Below are positions 1 to 16,367 of a DNA stretch of 64,000 nt, one piece after another (the stretch's first letter is position 1; each line of letters begins with the position of its first letter). Under the pieces are notes generated by a model. The model made no database searches. It was not told where the DNA came from and was given only the letters and a program-made list of their open reading frames with translations. Location: the NCBI GenBank assembly GCA_036365515.1, contig CM070874.1, positions 91,656,342 to 91,720,341 on the forward strand, written 5' to 3'. A program made the translations under genes and the position numbers. This DNA is from Torymus aiolomorphi. Its lineage: Eukaryota > Arthropoda > Insecta > Hymenoptera > Torymidae.

Positions 1-2835
<2,835 letters not shown>

Positions 2836-2912
2836 TCGCGGCATGCCTTTCTCGACTTATCTCATCGCGCGGCGACAGATAAAAGATGCCAACGACCCAA
2901 TATGCGCGTCCC

Positions 2913-2985
<73 letters not shown>
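2913..2985 (+). repeat. (TTA)n microsatellite, about 24 units
   Basis: Perfect trinucleotide run of about 73 bp, only 80 bp from the preceding GA tract. Confidence 0.97.
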
Positions 2986-5900
2986 CACGCGTTCGATTTT
3001 TCCGTAGGCAAAACAGCAAACACGCGCGAACGTGTATACGTATAAAAGATCGACGTCTGGAGTCCGCATTATAAATAATATATATAAAAGACGCAGACTT
3101 TTTGTTGCGCGAGGAAAGCTTTTCCTTTCCTTTTATCACAATAATAATACGTTATATATTACACAGTTGCGCTGTAAGCGCGCGCGAGGGTATTGTTGTC
3201 GAGGAGAAGCGCGGCCGTACAGCCGAGTAATTAGCGCGGACTTTGAGAGACTTCGGTAATGCCGGATAATTGGCGCAATTAGTTATTCCGAGGCAGGGTT
3301 TTGTGTTTTACGCTGATGCCTGCGCGCGCGTGGGCTCGACTAATGCCCCTCTTTCCCCGGCGCGTGCGCATGTGTTTTCGCGCACTTTAATGCGATGCCC
3401 CGCTGCCGGAATAATTGAACGCTGTTTTTAGCGCGCGATTTCGATGCGGTTTCCTATGTTGCTTGTATACAGGCGTAGCTGTGCGCGATGGGTAAATGTT
3501 TGATGATGATTTCGCATTTGCAGCGCTCTTGCTATTGATTTTGGTTTGTTTATGTCTGTAGAAACGAGATACAAATATATTTCGCCGCAGCTGTTTTATG
3601 TCGATGGAAGAGTTTTCTTAAAAAATTTACAAAACAAAATAGTTTATTAAATATTCACCACATATATATTTTACAAACAGTTTTTGTCAAAGGGCTTTCA
3701 TTGTGCTATTTGACTAGCATGCATTAATTAAGATTTCAATTATATCTCGTTGAAAGGTGATCATGTGCTGTTACGTCCATAATTATGACATAAAAATTAA
3801 AATCCACTGACACAAGGCAGATTCAACGTGAACGGTAAGGGACTGCCATATCAGTTTTCATATTTGGTTAACGAGCTTGTGACTTGCTCCTGTATACCTT
3901 CATATCATACGTTTCATCAGAGTCTTTAAAATTTTTCCTCGTCAAATTACGTCTAAAAAATATATATTTAAAGAATTTTGCTTTGTATATATTCATATAT
4001 TTTATAACATCAAACATCAAGAACTGAAAGCTTATATTTCGATCTTCTTAGAATTTATGATAACTTTTGCATTTTTACGCCTAATAAATATTTGATTATC
4101 TCTATTTTTAATACTATTGGAATGATAACATTGCGACTTCTCCCACCTATAATACTGTTATTTTTTAATATATAAATAATAACGATCTATTTGGTAAATT
4201 TTACATCTGTCTAACAAATGCGTCCATGTTTTTCCAAATTCATCGCATCGTACACGCATACTACAATACAGCGCACACTCGCTCACTACACAATGTCCCG
4301 GTACATTATCTACATATCTCTCTTAAAAGAATGATGACGGGAATGTGAAGCCGAAATAAAACCTTTGCGATTGGTCAAGTCGATTTAAATGGAACCCGTG
4401 ATTGGTCTGCAGTGACGTTAGCTATTAGCTTAAGGTCTTAACTGATTTATCCAAATAAAACCCATATAATTTGAAATTATGAAATATTTAAACTAAAGAT
4501 ATAAGTTATAAATTGTATTAATGACTTAAAGTTTAACATTGTATAACAAAAAAGTATTATTATTTTGTCTGTAGTTAATAATGAAGGACTATGAAAACTG
4601 TTCTGAATACGGTTAAATTTCTAACCTCCAAATTTTTGTATTTTAGGAATAAACTAAAGTAAATATAAATACAATCCAAGTTTTAATAGAAAATATTGGA
4701 TAAATTTGTGTATGATAAAAAATAAAATTAATTGTAAATTCATAATATCGCAATATTAATTGTATAAGACAAGGGGAAGGGAAGAGCGCCGCGCGCAGCG
4801 CACTTGAACTGGTTAGTAGAAATAAAATTAAACACTGCGCGTTCTCTAAAAAATGCCACTCCTCTGCTCTGAACTCCCCCATCTGCAAAAGTACAAACCG
4901 CAGGCATCACGGCCATCTCGAGCGACAACGCTGCATCACACTCGCCTCTCCTCTCCATTTATCGTCGTGGTGTGCGCGGCATTCAAACGCAGATCGCGCG
5001 CTCATGATAAAGCTCAGTCTAGAGCGCGCTGCGACGAATGGCCGCGTGCGCAGTAGTTGCGTTCTTACTGTACGGGTCAGCGCGGCCATCGACCGTATTG
5101 TGCGTGCAGCTGCATATAGGTGCGCAACGCGAGAGGTCAGTATTGTCCAAGTGTGGGATAGGCAAGCGGTTCGGCGGGAGGACCGTGAAAGGCGGAAGTT
5201 AGATATGGGGGAAAGCGTTGAGAGTTTGGTAAAAGTTAGGGAGATTCTTTTTCCGAACTTTTACAAATCATTGCTTCTGGAAAACTAGTTGAGAGTGATC
5301 GAAATTTCAAATATAAATCATTTGAAACTCGCACTGAAGTGTTATTTGATAGCTAAAAGCCAATAGAGTTATAATCTTATTTACCGGCGCATCTTGAACA
5401 CTGCTTAATCTCATTATCAGGCTTTGACGTTTACTGCACCTGATCCCCCCGAAAAAAATCGGAGCACCCGAGCGCAGCCAATTTCCTCCCATCCTCGTCT
5501 CCAATCTCGTAAAATCCTCATTCCGGGCGGTGCTACTGCTACTTGCTATAGCAATTCATTAACTTCCAATCCATTAAAACTAATTACTCTCATTACCATA
5601 CTTATTAGCTAGCTCAGCGGCGTCGGCGGGCGCTAATTACCCGCGGCGCGTACATACGAGGAGCCCTTGTGCGCGGTAGCTCGGCAATCTCCCGCGATGT
5701 TATAAGTCGATCGCGGAAATTTCGCACGCTGCGCGTTCGTTCCTTTGAGCCCACACCGCGGTGATTATGCGCCAAGTTTGTCGATGGGCTCGATTGGTTT
5801 TCTCGAGAGGCAGCAGCAGTAGCAGCAGCCAAGTAATCCCGCCGCTGCTTTTGACGGACGGCGCCGCCGCGGAGGGAGGGAGAGGCGGAGAGCCGCGCGA

Positions 5901-8900
5901 GGTCAGGGAGTTGCGGGGGCGTAAAGGTGGGCGCTTTTCATGCGAGTCGATCAATTTGTCATGAGAGAGAGGAAAGCTGCTGCTACTGTGCGTGCTGCAG
6001 GAGGCTTGGCGAGAAACTTGCCGAGGAGTTTCACTTCAGAGCGATAAGACGCTGGGGAATATGCTAGTAGGATTTAACGTAAGCTCGGATTGGAATATTA
6101 ATTTCATTAGAGGTATCTTGATGAAACAGCAGTTATAATCGTTTGTTATCATGAGCGTTGCTAGAGATTTAAGTTTAGAAAAATAGCTAGCGCTGATCCA
6201 TCACTCTCAAGCGAAAATTGCTGGAAAATTAATCATCTCCTTCCGTCCGCACAATAGCCACCGCATCACTCGCAAATCACTCATCCCATCACTTTCACAT
6301 CGACATCCCCTGATCCCCTATAATGGCCGCATCGTTCGACGCTTCCTCTTTTTTTTCTTGCTCGCGTAGAGGACGATATCGTCATTGAAAGTCGAGCGGA
6401 GGCGTGTGACGCGACTCGATCAATTTTGATTTTCCACTCCCTTTGTCCAGTATCATACGTCCTCGTCTCTGGCAGCTCTCATTTGTATATATCTTTGAGG
6501 GTGCGATTGCGTGATTCAGTGCAGGTCGCAATTAATGCGCGCGCTCGACGTGGGGTGAGTGCGTTTGAAGGTTCAGGATGAGTTTTTCTTCTTGACGATC
6601 TTGAAGGAAGAAAAATGCTTTCTTGCAGTGTACTTCATTAAGTTCTACGTTAGATTTGTATAGTAAGGTATGAATGAAGAAAAGAGATATCAGTTTTTTA
6701 TATTTATTTAATTAACAACAATATTTTTATAATATACTTTTTGATGCACAATTAATTATATCTTTAAATATAACTTTCTTGCAGAATCTATCTTATATTT
6801 AAAAGAAATGAAGGCCTACTAGGCATAAAAATTAGTGTATTGAATTGCAAGTTAAATAGACAGCAATTGTTTATTCCGAAGTGTTGTCTGACAAACAGGA
6901 ATTCTACAGCGGTTTCGATTGAATAATTTATTGAACTAACGGATCGATCAGTCGCATTTTGTTTGTTAATGCACTCCGCTAACACCCCCATAAATATTCA
7001 TAATTCCCGCTGATGACTAAATTATCAGAGAAAATTAAACGTAATTTGTAGTTAAAGTTAACCTGCAATAATGCGCACTATAATTTCATCCATTTGAATC
7101 TAACGCTTGCAAATAGTATAATGCGGCAGCTCTAATATATCTGCATTATAGAGTAAATTTAATATCCATGCAAAATAAACTTGTCACGAGAAAAACATGG
7201 TATAAATAGTCGGCTTCTTCCTCATTATTAATAGTGCTTATTATGTACAGGTAACTTTATAATTCAAGTAAAATTATCGAGTAAATAATTTAATATTACA
7301 TCTAAATTAGCCACTTCGACGAAAAGATTTCTTCAAAAAGTTCGACATAGCTGAAATTTTCGTCCCACTCTTGGCTCCTTAAAGTGGCACTCGCTTGCGC
7401 AAGTCAACCTTCTCGAGTTTGCTGAAGAAGACTGCGACGACGACGAGGAGGAGGCCGCCGATCCTTAACGAACTTCCGCCGAACTATTCGGGACGCTCCA
7501 ACTATTTCGAGTACGCGCACACACGTGTGTAGGTCGGGAGTAATCGTAAAAGTTTTGCGACAGCGAAAATTTACGTTGCGCGCGGCGCGATTATGTAATA
7601 ATTGAATTTCAGGCCTAATCAAACTTGCAGGTTCTGTGGATTAGTCGAGAGCGTTCTCGCGAATACTTTTGTGCGTACAGGATGTCAAATTGGAGAAGCC
7701 GCGTGCCGCGAGACACTGCGAGCGTTGGGATATTATACAAGGCAGTGCTTGAGACGCTCAGAAATTTGGCAGAAACTTTTTGAGAGTTTAAGAGGTCGGT
7801 ATGTTAAAGTTCATGCGAGGTAGGCTTTGACTTTTGATTCAGGAAAGTCCGCATTTTTATTTTTCAACAGTTGATTAACAAAGCAAAATATTTTGAGAGT
7901 AAACAAATATTTGAAAAACAATTGATAGTAGAGTTTGTGCTAAAAATATTGAATTTTTCCATTCATTTTCAGAAAAATATCTCACGTCCGCAGCTCGAAT
8001 TCCAGGAAAATAAATTTCTAGCATTTCATTCCGCGCTAAAAATTAATCCCTCTCCACTTCCGAATCTCCATTTTTCTCGAAATTTTCCTAATACTCGAAA
8101 CCGCGCGCATTAAAGCTCTCAGCCAACGTATATAGAAAAGAGTTCGAGCGTCGCTCGAAAATTAAACTCAAACAAACAAGCGCCCTCGTGGATGAAAAAA
8201 AAGAAAAATCTCCATCTCGCTCCCTACGCTATGCAAACAAAGGAAATTTCAAAATTACTGTCCCTTCAGGGACCGGCCGTAAATCCGACCTCTCCCCGCG
8301 TGCGCGCACAATACACAGCAGAGCCCGAAGTTGAGAGAGAGCTAGCGTCGGTCGCGCCATAAAGAGGTCCACGGGGAAAAGCCCTGGCGCGCATGAGGCT
8401 AGAAATCGATTCTCGCTCTCATGCCGTAATCGTCGATTATCGAGCGCCGGAAGAAGTTCCGGGGGCGCGGATTAGCAAGTTTATCGGCGGCCACCGTTGC
8501 CGCCGCCACGTGCCAAAGTTCCTCCCTCGCGGATCACGTCAAAGCGCGCACAGCGCTGAAATTGAAATTGCCCCGGTCCCGCGGCCAGAGTCCGAAATTT
8601 AGTTTTAGATTGAATCGAAAGATATGTCGGGCTGGCTGTGTGTGTGTGTGTTACACGCGTGGGCTTGTGCACGTGCGAGCGAGTTGCAATGCGGAAAGAG
8701 GCGCCGTGTTTGTACGCGGACCGGGGAATTGCGTTTGCAGTCTATGGCGCTAACGCGTGCTGCAGATATTTGCGCAGGATAGTTTTGGAGTTTTTGTTTC
8801 TGGCTTTGAAAATATATGGAATTTCGTTTGAGAATTTTCCGACTGTTTGCGGATCTACAAATGATTTCCATATTTTTCGGATATTATATGGAGGTCTATA

Positions 8901-9008
8901 TATATTACCAAGTTTATTTTCAATCTATCATTCGCAGAGTTATATTTCCCTTTGAGAATTTTCGTTGGTTCAGTAAATTCAAACTAGAAATGTACATTTT
9001 GAAAATCT
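2986..9008. other. Non-coding DNA without supported genes
   Basis: AT-rich segments alternate with GC-rich blocks (3170-3480, 4780-5180, 5610-6060, 7380-7760, 8240-8760). Two inverted CCAAT boxes (GATTGGTC at 4370 and 4402) and a TGACGT half-site lie together near 4370-4420, but no transcript can be tied to them. Confidence 0.55.
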
Positions 9009-9018
9009 TTGTTTACTA

Positions 9019-9240
9019 TGGGTCTGAAGTTTGCATCGTTGAAATGCAACGAAATAATTTTTCACGATTGATTAAAGTTATTAAACAATGGAAATTTTAT
9101 CTAAACCTTTGTTTTAATGTTATTTTATACTATAAAACATTAAATCTACACGCAAAATTAATATTATTAGCATAAATGTGAAGTAAAATGAATTATTTTT
9201 TTTGTTTCGTTGCACTCCACCGTTGCAAACTTCAGACCCA
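9019..9240. mobile_element. 222-bp MITE with 10-bp target-site duplication
   Basis: Inverted ends TGGGTCTGAAGTTTGCA and TGCAAACTTCAGACCCA, with pairing continuing about 25 bp further. The direct repeat TTGTTTACTA immediately flanks both sides (9009-9018 and 9241-9250). A 9-10 bp duplication is typical of Mutator-like elements. No transposase is present. Confidence 0.8.
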
Positions 9241-9250
9241 TTGTTTACTA

Positions 9251-12200
9251 AGATCAGAAATTTAAAATAATTTTCTTTTATTGCAATGAAAATAAAAACA
9301 CTCGTTCGATGTGTTTTTATTTTGATCAGTGACTTTATGATTTGTAATGGAAGTATACATCTACTCGTTATATATGCATCATACATTAGTCTTATCAAGC
9401 CAAGAATTTTCATTATTCATGATGTTATACCAACGAACAAAATAAACAAGTCAAACAATCGTTGTAATTTATGAGCGATAAAAATTCTCATATACTTTTC
9501 TCTGTTGACTTATGGCCAACTAGACACTCGTACATGTAGCATGTGTTAAGCAGTTATTAAAGTCATTGTCCATGGTATACAGATCTAATCAACATAAAAA
9601 TAATGTCCAACGATATTCAGTTACTATATTAGAGAGTTTCATAGGAATATTGTATCGCGCAGAATTATTTTTTTTTAATTTTTACACTTGCTCGTCTGCA
9701 TAGAAAATAATCAAGCTATACCAGCCACTCAACCGCATATCCCGGTAATAACCTCAAGGAATTTCCTACTTGCGCTACGCCACCGACGCGTCTCATCCAA
9801 TTTCCCAAATCCTCAAAACGAGCAACAAACAAAAGAACGCGCACGAGCTTATTAAAAAATTTCTCCGCCTTCTCGTATCCCTCTCTTTCTGGCCTCCCTT
9901 CTATCCTCGCTCGGTAAATCTCAAGACGCCCCCGCTCACGTCCGGCAAGCACAATAAGTTAATACCGTTCCTATCCTGGAAAGACGACGCGCCAGCGATA
10001 AAAAAGAGACGAGAGCGAGGAAGCGAATAAAACAAGCCCGAAGGAAACGCTTCCCTTTCCACCCTCAAGAAGAAACGAAGGAGTGCCCTGGCTTCAATGA
10101 GAGTGGGAGAAAGAGAGAAGCGACACAGCGACAGTGGCGTCGTCGTCGTCCGGGAGACGTTTAGGCGAGGCGTTCGGGAGGAAAATAGAGAAGAGGAAGA
10201 AGACACAGGGTAATAGCGACGGGCATCGGCGAAAAGCCACGAAATAGACGATTTCGCCTCTTGAGAGAGAAGAAAGGAGAGCGAGAGAGGGAGAGAGAAG
10301 ACGATGACGAGGTTGGAATACGGGAGAGGAAGCGAGCCAAGTGAAAGGGAAGCGGACCTTCGGAAATTCGCGATGGGGCGCGCTGTTTTCGCTGCTGCTA
10401 GTAAGGGGGAGACTTACACTCTCTTGGCTTTTTTTCTCTTTCGTTCGAGCGCTGCAAGTTGGCTGGCCTGTGGTTGTGAGGTATTAAGATTTATCGATGG
10501 CTGGTCGAGATTCTCTCCGGGGGGCACGATGGCTTCGCAGTGATTAAAGCTTGCGATGTGTATTCACTGTTATCACGGGATTATTATTACGGGTACATTT
10601 TATTTGATGTTTTTCTTTTATGTACTCAGCGATATCAAAGTAGTGAAGTACTTCCGTATAAGGCTTAGTGGTATTGAAAAGCGATGATAATAGCTATGAA
10701 GCTTCAAACCAATAATGTTCAACAAAGGGTAAAATCGATATTCCTGGACAAAATATATCAAAACAAAACCATACATCAGTCGGATTTGCAATGGGCAACT
10801 TTTAGATGTCAAAATATCAGAATTGAAAAATCTAAATCCAAGCATGTAGTGTTTTGATTAAAGCTCCAGCTTTTCTAACTCCGGACCATAAAAAACGCTG
10901 AAATTCCGATAAAAAATATTTTTGAACTGAGAGGCGCTGTGCCGCGGCCTGCATGTGAAATAACTTCAGTTGTAAACCCTTTCGAGTCTGAAAATATAAA
11001 AACTCCGAAATTACATATAGCTCAGCACCCGCGCGCACGTGTGTGCCCTTTCTTTATCGCACATGCACACAACACGTAGCCGCCGGTATATGGAGCATTT
11101 TACGTCAACATACTTTTTTAAAAAAGGATTCACTTCTTTTTCATTTTCGCCGCTACGTTGCACACGAAAGTCATATAACTATACTTTTTATTACGCGAAC
11201 TCGGGTAAAATTTTGTTGATATTAAATTTGAGAAAGTAATTCACTTTACATATTTATTTGGTTTATGTTATTACACATAAAAATAAAATTCAAACAAAAT
11301 CAAAAGCTTCTTCAACTTTAAGCACGTTTATTTTAAAATCCTTTTTAACGCGTTCACCTTCTGTTTCTATTTACTTCCGGATCCTTGAACGTTGTTACCA
11401 AAACTTTTCTTTAGTCGTTTCCTATAATCAAATATACTTCAAAGCATCACTAAACCCCTGAAAAACCCACAATGTACATTAGAAACAAAAACTTTTTACA
11501 ATTCAGCCTTTATCTTAAGCTCCAGCAAACCCAAACCCAATACACCGCCGTCCAGCTTCTCCACAAACGAGCTCGAAAATCGCAGAACACCGCAGAGAAC
11601 CGTCGGGTACAGCGTCGGCGGGCATTTCCATCTGTCGCCGAGGTATTTGCCCGACTCTCTCCGCTGCTGCTGCAGTGTGCACACGCGCGGTAGATACTCG
11701 GGGCGTGCAGGGCGGCTTCTCTCTCTCTCTCTCTCTCTCTCCCCCTCTCACGATTCTTTACGAGTCGATTCGCGCACACACACCGCAATATCGTCCGCCG
11801 ACGGCGATGCACTTTCGGGAAACGCGTGGGGAGCCATGCCGGCGACTCGTAAAAGGGGAAGGGGGAGTAGAGTTTTACGATCGTTGTGTTTCGCTGGGGA
11901 AATTGATGTATCGAGGAGAAGAGGAAATTTGCTTTTTTTTTTGGGGCGGGAGTGTGCTGTCTTGGGGGTGTCAAGGTGGTATTGAAATGGCTGGATCGAA
12001 TTTCGAGGTTTATAGGGGAAGAGAGGTTTTCGTGGTAGAACGTAAGTTTGGTTTAATTTGTTATGAGAGCTGGTGACTTTGCAGTCGGTTAGTAACGGTC
12101 TAGTTTTTGATATGCGATAATGCTCTTTGCACATTGCAAGGGTATTTTTTGTTATTGGAAATGGATATTGATGAATGGAAATTTCATATGTTAATTTATT

Positions 12201-13055
12201 CGCCTTTTTATTTTTATGTCCTGCATTTTTAATGAGACGCTGTAAAACAAAATATAACGCATTTTTATTGTCGAATAAAAATGCAAAGTTCAGGTAAATT
12301 TTGAAGTCATAAATGTCTACCGTAGTGCAAGTCGCAAACTATAAATTCACAATTCCAGCGTGTTGACAAAACTACGCGTTAAAATAACTCATATTTTATA
12401 CGCTCAAAAGCAATTGCAATAAACGCTTTATGATCTCATTTATTCCTCGACGTGCCATTAAAAAAATTCAAAATTTTATTACTTTTCACCAGCAATGCAG
12501 AGCTCTTTTTAAAGTACCAAAATTATTTGAGAAATCGCGAGTGCGCGTTGGTGTGAAACATAAGGCGCACCATCTGCTTGGCCATTCCTCCTGCGTACGA
12601 AAGATATAAGCTTCTTCCGATTGATTCACGCGACACGATAATAGACGCATTTTCGCGGCGAACCCTTCTGTCTTCTGTCGTGGCTTTTTCTTCTCAAGGA
12701 TTGATATATATCCAACGGAATGTGATGTGCCTAGCAATACGCGTTTGATTGATATGTAGGCTTAAACTAAAAGATGAATTAGGAGATAAGTTATTGGAAA
12801 ATATAACTGAACTTTTATTTTATATCCATACGATTTATTAATATATTGAATTATATTTTTCACTTACTACAAATTGTGTATTAATCACAAAACATTAAAG
12901 CTCGTGTTATAACGCTTTTTACAAAAAGCTAATAGTTTTTTTAAATAAATTACATTTTCGAAAACGAAGAACACTCATAAGAATAAACTTTTTGAACAGT
13001 CTTAGCTTCCATCTTTCAAAATTAATTTTTTTATTTTTCATTGCATTCAAGTTTT
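9251..13055. other. Non-coding DNA without supported genes
   Basis: GC-rich, purine-rich block at 9890-10540 and another at 11540-11900. The remainder is AT-rich. Open frames here are short and low in complexity. Confidence 0.55.
11718..11740 (+). repeat. (CT)n short microsatellite
   Basis: 23-bp CT run in a GC-rich block (11560-11850). Confidence 0.9.
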
Positions 13056-13481
13056 TTATACACTTAAAAATAAGTTCGCACATAAAACTGATAAAGGAAC
13101 AACGTAACCAATAATTAACACAAGACTAATAATTTTCAAAGTGACGTTGATGTCTTTTGATTCGTTTAAAAAGAATGGTTCAATGTATTTTCTAGATCTT
13201 ATAAAATACTCATTGAATCCAGCTTCTGTAATTGTGTTCAACAAAGCCTGGACTTTTTCTTGATAGGGAGACTCCAGATTCATTCTATACAGCCAATTTA
13301 AACAACGAAACTCAGGTTTTACGATTTTCATTATTCTCGAATCGATAAGTCCCTGATCAGCACGCACGTTTGCTTCGAACTCAGTTCCAAGACAACCTCG
13401 GTCTGTTTAATTCCTTAATAATGTAATACATTGAACAAAACTTGGAGCTCTTAGGAATTTTTTACTTAAATTTTTAATGTA
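13056..13481 (-). pseudogene. IR pseudogene C-terminal piece with TM3
   Basis: Reading from the target-site duplication at 13481-13466 the IR frame resumes as YIKNLSKKFLRAPSFVQCIT, hits TAA, then stays open through GTEFEANVRADQGLIDSRIM to a hydrophobic TM3 and a short tail ending LFLSV. Stitching across the Penelope insertion keeps the frame, which shows that the two halves were once contiguous. Confidence 0.8.
13466..13481. repeat. Left copy of 16-bp target-site duplication of the Penelope-like element
   Basis: TTAAATTTTTAATGTA, identical to 16900-16915. Read on the - strand it is the IR coding segment YIKNL. One copy belongs to the original gene. Confidence 0.85.
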
Positions 13482-13513
13482 GTTGAAATGCAGCTAATGG
13501 TAGTAGTAGATAA

Positions 13514-14083
13514 TGATCAAATTATTGCATCTAATGGCCTTGATACTACCAAACAGGTGGAAATTTTGTTAAGGTTGTAAATAACAAAACACCATTTAAT
13601 AAATTACAACGTTTCAAGCATTTTATTAATATGCTCCTCTTCAGGTATCTAATAACACAATATGATTTTTTAATACATTAATACACGAGACGAATTTTCA
13701 AACAATTAATTAAAATAACCACAATAAAACTTACAAGAGTATTGAAGTCAAAACATGTTGCGCGAGAAACTATCCGCTCGTCAATAGTATTACGTTATAG
13801 TTTTCCGCCTTATATAGTATAAAATTTGTTTACAAGTGCAAGTGTACAATTATAAGATATGCGAACACAAGCATAACGAAGGTATAAGTGGGGCGCAGCC
13901 CACCGAGTGAGGGGACGGGGGAATGATCTAAACCAAACATGTGCTTTTAAAATCTGTGGTACTAGTAAGAGGATAAAAATTCACAATTATTTATCAATAT
14001 ACTATATTCTTTTGGTAATTTACTGATTTCAAATATTTGTTCATAAAGTTTTTTTGAGAATGTATGTATAAGGCTTCGGTGAA
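13514..14083 (+). repeat. Left inverted terminal arm of the Penelope-like element
   Basis: This is the reverse complement, with scattered mismatches, of 16323-16899. It starts TGATCAAATTATTGCATCTA and runs to AGGCTTCGGTGAA. It therefore includes an antisense copy of the end of the GIY-YIG ORF. A 32-bp unpaired tail (13482-13513) lies outside it. Confidence 0.85.
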
Positions 14084-14099
14084 ATATAGATTTTAACGC

Positions 14100-14804
14100 A
14101 AATGGTAATAAGTTACAGCCAGTTCTACAAAAATTTAATATCTCAAAAGCGTATGGTTTGATTAAAATTCATAAAATTGGTTTTCCTGTCCGACCTATTA
14201 TCTCTACTATTAATTCGCCTACTTATGACCTTTCAAAATTCTTTAGCAAATTTTTACAAAATAATCTCAAAGCTCCGTTTTCACATGTAGATAACAGTCT
14301 AATATAAAGAAACAGATTGACAATTTTGAGATTCCGCCTGATTATGAAATTATTAGCTTTGATGTAGTTAGCTTGTTTACTAATGTACCAGATTATTTAG
14401 TTTATATTGCAATCGATAGAAGATGGCACCAATTACACAACAAAATCAACTTAAATTATACCTAGTTCATCAAAGTCATTAAGTTTATCCTCAATAATAA
14501 CTTTTTTCAGTTTAACAGTAAATTTTACAGACAAACTTTTGGTTCCGCAATGGGTAATCCTATTAGTCCAATAGTATCCAATATAGTTATGGAAGATTTA
14601 GAAGTGGAGTGTATTAGAAAATTACATACTAAACCTCTGTTCTATTTCCGGTATGTGGATGATATTTTAATCTGTATACACAAAAATGATATAGAAAATA
14701 CGTTGAATATTTTTAATGCGTACGATAAAAACTTACAATTTACTGTTGAACGATCTCTTAACAATAGTATTAATTTTTTAGACTTGAATATTAGTATCAA
14801 TTAA
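14100..14804 (+). pseudogene. Penelope-like element reverse transcriptase, broken
   Basis: The longest intact stretch is 14550-14804, containing the motif B region (MGNPISPIVSN) and the catalytic YVDD (FRYVDDIL). Upstream, the palm motif A (SFDVVSLFTNVP) and a finger motif (GFPVRPIIS) are readable but separated by stops near 14304 and 14460. The RT copies element RNA at the target site. The family normally has one uninterrupted ORF through to GIY-YIG. Confidence 0.85.
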
Positions 14805-15236
14805 CATAGAAATATAATAACTAATTGGTATAGAAACCCTACATTTTCAGGCCGTTATCTCAATTTTAATTCGCACCATTCGTTAAACAACAAAATAGCG
14901 TTATATACTGTCTTGTCGATCGAGCAATAAACTTATCTCACCATACCTTTCATGAACAAAATATCTCATTTATTAAAGATGTTTTAATATAAAACGACTA
15001 TCCTCCTGATTTAATAGATTTTTACATTAAGAAAAGATTAAAAAAAATTAATACTGTATTAGATTGCGCACGAAGTGGTATGGATGATAATTTAATAATC
15101 ATAAGTTTACCCTTCGTCAAAGAGATAGAAGATTTTGTGAAACATTTTTTCAAAAGACTTAAGGTTAATGTTGTTTTTAGCATGAAAAACAAATTTAACA
15201 ATATCATAGTTCTAGGAAAGATAAAAATCTGAAATA

Positions 15237-16094
15237 AGGTAAAAGTACCAGTTCTGGAACGATTTTTGGTGTCGTTTCAGTTTTTCATAATTTTAAAATG
15301 AATTAATATAAAAATATGCAGATTTTTTACATCTGTGGATGAAGTAGGGCTTAATTAACAAAATAATCACTTACAATACTGGATTTCAAGCAAATAATTA
15401 ATTATATCAATAAAATAAGTCATAAGTCGAGATGTACGTATTGTGGAACGATGGTTTCGAGCGTTCGAGAGTTCTAAAGATATATCAAAATAAGTTACTT
15501 GTATGATATTTTTATAATATGTGTCATTGTTCAACAGAAAGCTTATGAATTGTAGATTTCATTTTTCTGATGACTTCCAGGAGTTATTTTGGTTTTCATA
15601 TCGAAAAAAGGTGTTCCATAATTAGTACATCAATTTCAAGTATTGTCCGTATTAATGGAACGAAATTTAACTGTGTTCCACGAACAGGGACATCATGATT
15701 TGCATATGTACCCATTAGTGGAACAAGCGTAATTATTAATATTAACACGCATTTAGCTACTTATGTTATTGTCTGATTTAAAACAAATATGTTTTATTAT
15801 ATTCTACATTAATCATAAGTCATGTAAATAGCGTCATTCATAAAGTTTTTGTCATCTGAAATATGCGAGAAACATAACCTATAAATATCAGGATAACGTA
15901 CAAATTTAGGCAATTAAAATTATTTTTAAAATCATGTTTGAAACCCATTTGCTGTGAAAAGTTACTGAAGTAAATATCGTTTCAAATCAAATACATTAGT
16001 TTTTGTTTTTGTAATGCCAATCAATAGTCCAAATTATATGATTTTGTTAGCTGTTCCAAAACTAGGCACTGTTCCGCAACTGGTACTTTTACCT
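15237..16094. mobile_element. 858-bp TA-flanked inverted-repeat element nested inside the Penelope-like element
   Basis: Terminal inverted repeats AGGTAAAAGTACCAGTT and AACTGGTACTTTTACCT sit at the two ends, directly flanked by TA at 15235-15236 and 16095-16096. Deleting the element with one TA fuses the flanking frame exactly (KDKNLKYNKSNVIYK). No transposase frame is visible, so it is a non-autonomous element. TA duplication suggests the Tc1/mariner or a related superfamily. The interior carries repeated GGAAC/GTTCC motifs. Confidence 0.85.
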
Positions 16095-16096
16095 TA

Positions 16097-16367
16097 CAAC
16101 AAATCTAATGTCATTTATAAAATAGACTGTAGTAATTGTAATGTCTCATATGTCGGACAGACTAGTAGATGTCTAAGTATTAGAATTAAGGAACACCAAA
16201 AAAAGTACACCGATGAGGATAAGAATTCGTCTTTGTTTATCCATAAAAAAGATAATAACCATATCATAGATTTCCATAATGTTAAAATTTTAGATACTGA
16301 ATTAAACACTAATAAAAGATTATTCACCGAAGCCTTATACATACATTCTCAAAAAAAAACTTTATGA
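16097..16367 (+). pseudogene. GIY-YIG endonuclease domain of the Penelope-like element
   Basis: It encodes YNKSNVIYKIDCSNCNVSYV followed by GQTSRCLSIRIKEHQ and a C-terminal helix region ending IHSQKKTL. The YKI..YVG core and the Arg/His-bearing helix match GIY-YIG nucleases of Penelope elements. Upstream the frame runs into the nested TA-flanked element. The start codon at 16014 lies inside that element, so it is not the real start. Removing the insertion joins KDKNLKY to NKSNVIYK in frame. Confidence 0.85.

Noticed and set aside
4360..4425. Promoter with two inverted CCAAT boxes and a TGACGT half-site
   Set aside because: The motifs are short and no TATA box, initiator or downstream gene supports a promoter.
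16014..16096. Start of the GIY-YIG frame at 16014
   Set aside because: This ATG lies inside the nested TA-flanked element, so the frame upstream of 16097 is accidental.
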